Shown one piece after another: positions 31,214 through 35,674 of a stretch of 35,674 nucleotides of DNA. The notes below the pieces were generated by a model. It did not search any database, had not been told where the DNA came from, and saw nothing but the letters and a program-made list of their open reading frames with translations. Source of the DNA: an uncultured Campylobacter sp. (GTDB lineage: Bacteria > Campylobacterota > Campylobacteria > Campylobacterales > Campylobacteraceae). Position numbers and translations under genes: made by a program. The stretch spans positions 1-35,674 of the forward strand of contig NZ_CALKTT010000048.1 in the NCBI RefSeq assembly GCF_937997535.1. The letters are read 5' to 3'. How positions within the stretch are numbered: the first letter of the stretch is position 1; each line of letters begins with the position of its first letter.

Positions 31214-32596
31214 TTACCCTTTTAGCCACTCGTTTAAAATTTCAATCTGCGCCGCCACGCTCTCATTTGCCGTGCCTCCTTGCGACTTACGCGCCTCCTT
31301 AGAAGCGTTTAGATCAAGAAATTTAACCGCACCCGCGTCCAAGCTTTCATCCACGCTTGCAAGCTGCTGCGCATTTAGCTCGCTAAGATCCAAGCCTAAA
31401 TTTTCCGCATACGCTACGGCCTTGCCCGTGATGAAGTGCGCCCGGCGAAACGGCACGTTTTTCTCCCGCACGAGATAATCAGCCAAATCGGTCGCCGTGA
31501 GGTGTCCGCGGCGCGTCATCGCTAACATATTTTGCTCGTTAAATTTAGCCGTTTTTAGCATCTGTTTTAAAATTTCAAGGCTCGCAAGCGCTGTAGCGAC
31601 GCTGTCGAAAACGCCCTCCTTATCCTCCTGCATATCCTTGTTGTAGGCTAGCGGCAAGCCCTTCATCACCGTTAGTAGCGCGACGAGATTGCCGTTTACT
31701 CGCCCCGTTTTGCCGCGGATTAGCTCGGCGACGTCGGGGTTTTTCTTCTGCGGCATGATCGAGCTGCCCGTGCTGTACGCGTCGCTGATCGTCACAAATC
31801 CAAACTCCTGCGAGCTCCACAAAATGAGCTCCTCGCACAGGCGCGACGCATGCGTCATCAGCACGCTTACGTTAAACAAAATCTCAAGCGCGAAATCGCG
31901 GTCGCTGACGCTATCCATCGCGTTTGGCGTCACTCCCGCAAACCCCAGCTGCTGCGCGACGAGCTCGCGATTTATCGGATGCGGCGTGCCCGCAAGCGCG
32001 GCGGAGCCTAGCGGACAGAGGTTATTTCGCTCGCGCGAGCTAGCAAAGCGCTCGTAGTCGCGGCGAAACATAAACGCGTAAGCTAGCAAATGATAGGCAA
32101 GGCTCACGGGCTGGGCGTGCTGAAGGTGCGTATAGCCGGGCATCAGCGTATCCGCGTGCTCGCTAGCTATATCTCGCAGCGCGGCGACTAGTTCGCGGAT
32201 CTTTTCGGCGATTGCAGCCCCGCTTTTAAGCACGTAGAGGCGAAAATCAAGCGCGACCTGATCGTTTCTGCTGCGCGCGGTATGCAGTCTGCCGCCAAGA
32301 TCGCTTCCGATGAGCTCGCTTAGGCGCTTTTCGACCGCCATGTGGATGTCCTCGTCGGCGGTTTTAAACTCAAATTTACCGCTTTTTATCTCTTCAAACA
32401 CGGCGTCAAGCCCCGCGACGATCTTTTCGCTCTCCTCAGGCTTTAAAATCCCGCAGGCGCCGAGCATTCTTGCGTGTGCCTTGCTGCCTGCGATATCCTC
32501 CTGCCAAAGCGCCCTGTCAAAGCCGATCGAGGCGTTAAACTCCTCCAAAAGCACCGAACTCGCCTCGCTAAAGCGCCCCTCCCACATTTTTTTCAC
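31214..32596 (-). CDS. argH: Argininosuccinate lyase
   Basis: ArgH splits argininosuccinate into arginine and fumarate, the last step of arginine synthesis. The 460 residues include SRNDQVALDFRL (109-120), THLQHAQPVS (His157/His160), LCPLGSAALAGTPHPINR and the fumarase/aspartase superfamily signature GSSIMPQKKNPD (277-288) with the catalytic Ser278/279. It begins at GTG, supported by AAGGAG five bases before; the ATG at codon 4 is too far from it. The divergent gene on the right encodes a PepE-like peptidase. Confidence 0.97.
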   Translation of the reverse strand: MKKMWEGRFSEASSVLLEEFNASIGFDRALWQEDIAGSKAHARMLGACGILKPEESEKIVAGLDAVFEEIKSGKFEFKTADEDIHMAVEKRLSELIGSDLGGRLHTARSRNDQVALDFRLYVLKSGAAIAEKIRELVAALRDIASEHADTLMPGYTHLQHAQPVSLAYHLLAYAFMFRRDYERFASSRERNNLCPLGSAALAGTPHPINRELVAQQLGFAGVTPNAMDSVSDRDFALEILFNVSVLMTHASRLCEELILWSSQEFGFVTISDAYSTGSSIMPQKKNPDVAELIRGKTGRVNGNLVALLTVMKGLPLAYNKDMQEDKEGVFDSVATALASLEILKQMLKTAKFNEQNMLAMTRRGHLTATDLADYLVREKNVPFRRAHFITGKAVAYAENLGLDLSELNAQQLASVDESLDAGAVKFLDLNASKEARKSQGGTANESVAAQIEILNEWLKG

Positions 32597-32682
32597 GCTC
32601 TCTCCTTCGTTTAAATTTTCGGTGATTTTATAAAATTTAAGCTAAAATAGCGCAAAATTTCGGCCTTTTGAAAGGAAAAACA

Positions 32683-33300
32683 ATGATAGAGATGTTTTTA
32701 TGCTCCTATTTTGCGGGCGCGGCGACGCTTTTTGAGGACTATGCGAGGCAAAATATCCGCGCTAAAGAGGTGCTTTTTATCCCGACCGCCGCAAACGTAG
32801 AGGAGTACCGAGACTACGTGGACGAGGCGAAAGAGGCGTTTGCTAAAATGGGTTTTGAGGTTCAAATTTTAGACGTTTCAAAAGCGAGCGAGGTCGAAGC
32901 AAAGGCAAAAATCGGCGCAGCGCAGGTGCTTTACGTAAGCGGCGGCAACACCTTTTATCTTTTGCGCGAGCTTAAAAAGAAAGGTCTAGCAACCCTCATC
33001 GCAGATCGCGTCAGAAACGGCGAGCTCATCTACGTAGGCGAGTCGGCGGGCGCGATGATCGTAGCTCCCAGCGTGGAGTACGCGAGCGTGATGGACGATG
33101 CGGGCGACTACGGGGCTGCGGCGCAAACGGGGCTTGATCTGGTGAAATTTTATCCCGTGCCGCACTACGGCGAGGAGCCTTTCGTGCAAAGCGCGGCTGA
33201 AATTTTAAAAGCTTACGGCGGCAAGCTAAATTTGGCGCCGATAAATAACGCCGAGGCGATCGCGGTGCACGGCGATAAATTTGAAATTTTAGGGCGGTAA
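32683..33300 (+). CDS. S51-family peptidase (PepE-like), second copy
   Basis: A 205-residue serine peptidase homologue with VLYVSGGNTFYLL (about 86-98), the nucleophile elbow VGESAGAM (about 119-126, Ser of GESAG) and VPHYGEEPF with a candidate catalytic His. GESAG replaces the GWSAG of the PepE at 6287-6985, so this belongs to the shorter S51 branch whose specificity is less certain. I start at ATG 32683, six bases after AAAGGA. An in-frame TTG at 32668 lies before that site and is rejected. A TAAAAT -10 candidate is at 32643-32648. Confidence 0.85.
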   Translation: MIEMFLCSYFAGAATLFEDYARQNIRAKEVLFIPTAANVEEYRDYVDEAKEAFAKMGFEVQILDVSKASEVEAKAKIGAAQVLYVSGGNTFYLLRELKKKGLATLIADRVRNGELIYVGESAGAMIVAPSVEYASVMDDAGDYGAAAQTGLDLVKFYPVPHYGEEPFVQSAAEILKAYGGKLNLAPINNAEAIAVHGDKFEILGR

Positions 33301-33431
33301 ATTTAAACGCACAGCGTTCTAAAAAACGCGTTAAAATTTTAGAAAAACAGCACTTAAAAATTTTGCCTGCTAAAGCCTGCGTAAATTTTAAAATTTAAAA
33401 CGGAGACGGCTGAAAACGAGCCGAAAATGCG

Positions 33432-33459
33432 GCGGCGGTAGGCTAAATTTAACCGCCGC
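33432..33459 (+). terminator. GC-rich hairpin downstream of the second PepE-like gene
   Basis: GCGGCGGT (33432-33439) pairs with ACCGCCGC (33452-33459) around a 12-base loop. It lies between the peptidase gene and the next gene and could end the former. No T run follows. Confidence 0.4.
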
Positions 33460-33514
33460 GAGCGTAAAATTTAAAAGCAAAAACGAGTAAATTTTATAAA
33501 TTTAAGGAGCGTTT

Positions 33515-34069
33515 ATGGAGTATTTCAAACCGTTTTTCGTAAAGATCCCAGGCCGCGCTAGAGAGGGCGACCATACGAGCGCGCATGATCAGATCATCGC
33601 GCCGCTACTGCAAAATGCGCTCGTCGCCTATGTCTATAACGGGCGCAAAGATAGCATCGTGGGAGCCTTCGGCAGCGTCGAGCACCCGCTAAACTTGAGC
33701 GAATTTAGTTTCCTGGTGCGCGAGCGGGGCAAATTTCGCCTCGATCTTTCGCGCGAATGCGTAAACGGCGCCGAGATCTTTTGAAACGCCTGCAGTTTTA
33801 GGCGCGGCTCGGTTATTATTTTGCTCGAGGGAGAGTTTGATCCGGCACCTATTTTGCGCCGCTGCGCCGAGATAAGCATAGACGAGACGCCCAATATGGG
33901 CAACAGCCCCGCGGCGACCAAGCTTGCTAAGCGCGCGATGAGCGATGGACAGATCGCCGTGCTTTTTAGTGCTTCGAATGGGATAGAGTGGATGGATATC
34001 TACGCTCCTGAGGCGGTGCAGGCTAAAATTTTAAAACTTGCGGATGAGATAAACGGGGATGAAATTTAA
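33515..34069 (+). pseudogene. Gene of unknown function interrupted by an in-frame TGA
   Basis: The frame opens at ATG 33515 with AAGGAG and runs 89 codons to TGA at 33782-33784 (ending ECVNGAEIF). It then continues in the same frame, without a shift, for 94 more codons to 34069 (NACSFRRGSVIILLEGEFD ... ADEINGDEI, quoted in part). Both halves have the same composition and read as one soluble protein of about 184 residues. A TGG-to-TGA transition is the simplest cause. If read as selenocysteine it would give a U-N-A-C motif, but the downstream hairpins are weak. The family is not recognised. Confidence 0.65.
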
Positions 34070-34162
34070 AAGCCGAGCTCTACATTAAATTTTACGCTAA
34101 ACAGGCATTATGCGCCCCTGTGCGCGCAGACAAAAGTAGAGGTTGCGAAATAGGCCTCGTGC

Positions 34163-35515
34163 CTATCGCCCTCTGCGCCTTGTCAAAAGATAAAACAAAA
34201 TGATCGCTGCCAAAACCGCCGCGATTGCGGCGTAAATTTTACCCATGCCGCCGTAGCTTTTGGAGTCGTCGCTTAAATACAGGTTTATTACCGCGCCGTT
34301 ATCGGTCGAGATTTCAAGCTTTGCGCCCTTTGCGCCGTTTAGCTTTACGCGCAGCATATTTGCCGCGGGGCTTGAAATCTCGGGCTTATCCATAAAGGAG
34401 TAGCTGGTTTTGTAGCTTTTCATCAAATCGTTGCAGTCTTTCGGGGTTACGAATATGTCGTAAAACGCGCCATTTTTCACGCTCAAATTTTCTCCGCCTT
34501 GCACGACAAAGTATCTAAATTTGGGTGCTTGCGTGATAAACTCCCACCGCAGCGTTTTTTGCTTCCCGTCCTGCTCGTAATTGAACTCCGCGCCGTATTT
34601 GGCGTCAAATTTAAAAACATCTCTGCTGAAAAGCACGAACTGCCTATCGCTTAAAATGGCGTTAGGATCGGAGTTTTTGTCTAAAATTTTAACGTTTTGA
34701 AGCTCCCTGCCGCCTTCGTAAATTTTAAAACTTTTCATCGCTACGGGCGGCTGGGCGGAATTAAATTCCACGCTTACGGGATTTGCGGTGATTTTGCACT
34801 CGGGCATGGGGTCTGGAATTTCATTGCTGAAAAACGCAAGCGCGGGCTCGTCGTTCGGGTAATATACGTAAGCTCGCGAGTTCAGCGCAGTGGCGCTTTT
34901 GAACTTATCCTCCCTCATGCGTAGCGTTTCGTTTTTACACATCCCAAGTAGAAATTTGCCGCTTCCTTCGTCGTTTAAATTTTGCGAGCAAAAGGCGTTG
35001 AGACGCGAATTCCCCATCTCAAAAACGTAGCTACTTTTTTTGCCGTGCTCAAAATAACCGATGCCGATCTCATCCGAGGCAAAATCCAAAAATGCAAATC
35101 TATGGTAAATCGCGCTTAAAAGCCCATCGATCGCGCTTTTTAGATCGCTTGAATTATAGGATAAATTTTCCCTCACGACGGCATTATAGCCTGCGTAAAA
35201 AGCGCGCTTTGACGGATTTTCGCCCGTAAAGCCCTGCTTGCCAGGGGCTTCGTCGTGCGACATCGCCTCGTTTGCGACGACATATTTTGCGTGATTAAGC
35301 GCAGAGATATTTAAAATTTCATTCTGCGAAAGCTGATTTAGCCCCGATTTTGCGCGCACATTGTTGATGTAGCTTAGTGGATCGTCGTAAAAGGAAAAGC
35401 CGCTCATCGCAACGAGCGGCTGTTTTAAATTTGAGGGGGTGTTTTCGCATGCGGCAAAAAGCGCGCAAATCGCCCCGAGACCCAGAAGCCTAAGCCGCAG
35501 GGCCCGCTTTAGCAA
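34163..35515 (-). CDS. CAP/SCP-domain lipoprotein with a C-terminal membrane segment
   Basis: The 450-residue envelope protein starts at TTG with GAGGGGG upstream, 26 bases inside the end of pckA. An N-terminal hydrophobic segment ends in FAAC (Cys23), a probable though not ideal lipobox. A CAP-like domain follows (about 48-175: YINNVRAKSGLNQL, ISALNHAKYVVANEAMSHDE, GENLS-like RENLSYN, and FLDFASDEIGIGYFE). A beta-rich region of about 230 residues with several Cys comes next. The chain ends in a transmembrane helix (about 424-443) and the tail TRRRGR. Such proteins are secreted or surface-attached and of varied function. Both a lipid anchor and a C-terminal membrane helix is unusual. Confidence 0.75.
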   Translation of the reverse strand: MLKRALRLRLLGLGAICALFAACENTPSNLKQPLVAMSGFSFYDDPLSYINNVRAKSGLNQLSQNEILNISALNHAKYVVANEAMSHDEAPGKQGFTGENPSKRAFYAGYNAVVRENLSYNSSDLKSAIDGLLSAIYHRFAFLDFASDEIGIGYFEHGKKSSYVFEMGNSRLNAFCSQNLNDEGSGKFLLGMCKNETLRMREDKFKSATALNSRAYVYYPNDEPALAFFSNEIPDPMPECKITANPVSVEFNSAQPPVAMKSFKIYEGGRELQNVKILDKNSDPNAILSDRQFVLFSRDVFKFDAKYGAEFNYEQDGKQKTLRWEFITQAPKFRYFVVQGGENLSVKNGAFYDIFVTPKDCNDLMKSYKTSYSFMDKPEISSPAANMLRVKLNGAKGAKLEISTDNGAVINLYLSDDSKSYGGMGKIYAAIAAVLAAIILFYLLTRRRGR

Positions 35516-35674
35516 ACTCGACCCCCTCTTTTACGTCCTCGTAGCGTTTAAAATTCTCTTCAAACATCTTTGCAAGCTTATCGCGCGTGATCTTATATTC
35601 CGCCGGGTGCGTCCATGTATTGATCGGATTTAGCAGCTTCGTCTCGACGCCTGCGAGCTCTTTTGGGATCGCGA
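35490..35674 (-). CDS. pckA: Phosphoenolpyruvate carboxykinase (ATP), C-terminal end only
   Basis: The last 61 codons run off the right edge of the window. The translation IPKELAGVETKLLNPINT followed by a Lys/Glu-rich helix (DKLAKMFEENFKRYED) and the end AKAGPAA matches the C-terminus of ATP-type PckA (E. coli: IPTELPGVDTKILDPRNT ... VAAGPKL). The enzyme makes phosphoenolpyruvate from oxaloacetate for gluconeogenesis, which fits an amino-acid-using organism. Its stop lies 26 bases downstream of the TTG of the CAP-domain gene, so the two genes overlap. Confidence 0.9.
   Translation of the reverse strand, partial: AIPKELAGVETKLLNPINTWTHPAEYKITRDKLAKMFEENFKRYEDVKEGVEFAKAGPAA

Noticed and set aside
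33782..33829. A confident selenoprotein call
   Set aside because: The possible SECIS stems have only 4-5 bp. A single TGG-to-TGA change explains the data more simply, so it is kept only as a finding.
1..35674. CRISPR arrays, tRNA or rRNA genes, IS elements or integrases
   Set aside because: Reading the spacers on both strands showed no regular spaced repeats, cloverleaf-like sequences, transposase motifs or terminal inverted repeats with a target duplication.

Overview
The window looks like a chromosomal segment of a Campylobacter-type epsilonproteobacterium. Supporting signs are the order accC-accB-(asparaginase)-dcd, a class I monohaem cytochrome c553, DcuC, a cytosolic DNA topoisomerase I with several Cys4 fingers, and gnTATAAT-like -10 boxes without clear -35 boxes. 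The coding sequence is fairly GC-rich, while the spacers are packed with AAATTT/AAAATTTT words. That combination suggests one of the higher-GC, often oral, asaccharolytic campylobacters (for example the C. gracilis/rectus/showae group). The species assignment is inference.

Layout. 1-3032: terminator of an off-window gene, cytochrome c553, an NAD(P)H oxidoreductase, a Bcp peroxiredoxin, and a second oxidoreductase broken by a one-base frameshift. 3033-3687: a long spacer without a recognisable gene. 3688-9561 (minus): a tight five-gene operon with about 10-bp gaps, in transcription order an M20C carbamoylase/allantoate hydrolase-like enzyme, an AbgA-like M20D amidohydrolase, PepE, DcuC and PepT. 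9797-10797: a helical-repeat protein broken by a frameshift. 11102-12418: an AT-rich gene resembling the Abi-alpha (DUF4393) family, flanked by two diverged direct repeats that each end in a long hairpin. 12420-15624 (minus): accC, accB and a periplasmic type II asparaginase. 15748-20725 (plus): dcd, topA, a YfcE-like phosphodiesterase with a large low-complexity insertion, a 36-residue Cys-heptad peptide, and a CPA2 antiporter. 20852-21789 (minus): two AT-rich tandem paralogues of unknown function. 22077-30579 (minus): in transcription order hemD, a probable 6S RNA, purD, an RDD membrane protein, lptD, a phosphoribosyltransferase, pnp and a universal stress protein, mostly overlapping. 31214-35674: argH (minus), a second PepE-type peptidase (plus), a gene interrupted by an in-frame TGA (plus), a CAP-domain lipoprotein (minus), and the 3' end of pckA (minus, not complete in the window).

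Working together. Many genes fit amino-acid-based growth. The peptidase/amidase operon plus DcuC, the exported asparaginase, the second PepE and PckA could together convert Asp/Asn/Glu-containing peptides and conjugates into aspartate, fumarate/succinate and gluconeogenic carbon. The hemD-6S-purD-lptD-pnp block groups housekeeping functions behind a probable global RNA regulator. The most unusual items are the repeat-flanked Abi-alpha candidate, the 6S-like RNA just upstream of purD, the TGA-interrupted gene whose stop would create a UxxC motif, and the phosphodiesterase whose catalytic domain is split by an Asn/Ala/Asp/Ser-rich insertion.

Three genes are interrupted by single-base changes. 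Read-level checking should precede biological interpretation of any of them.
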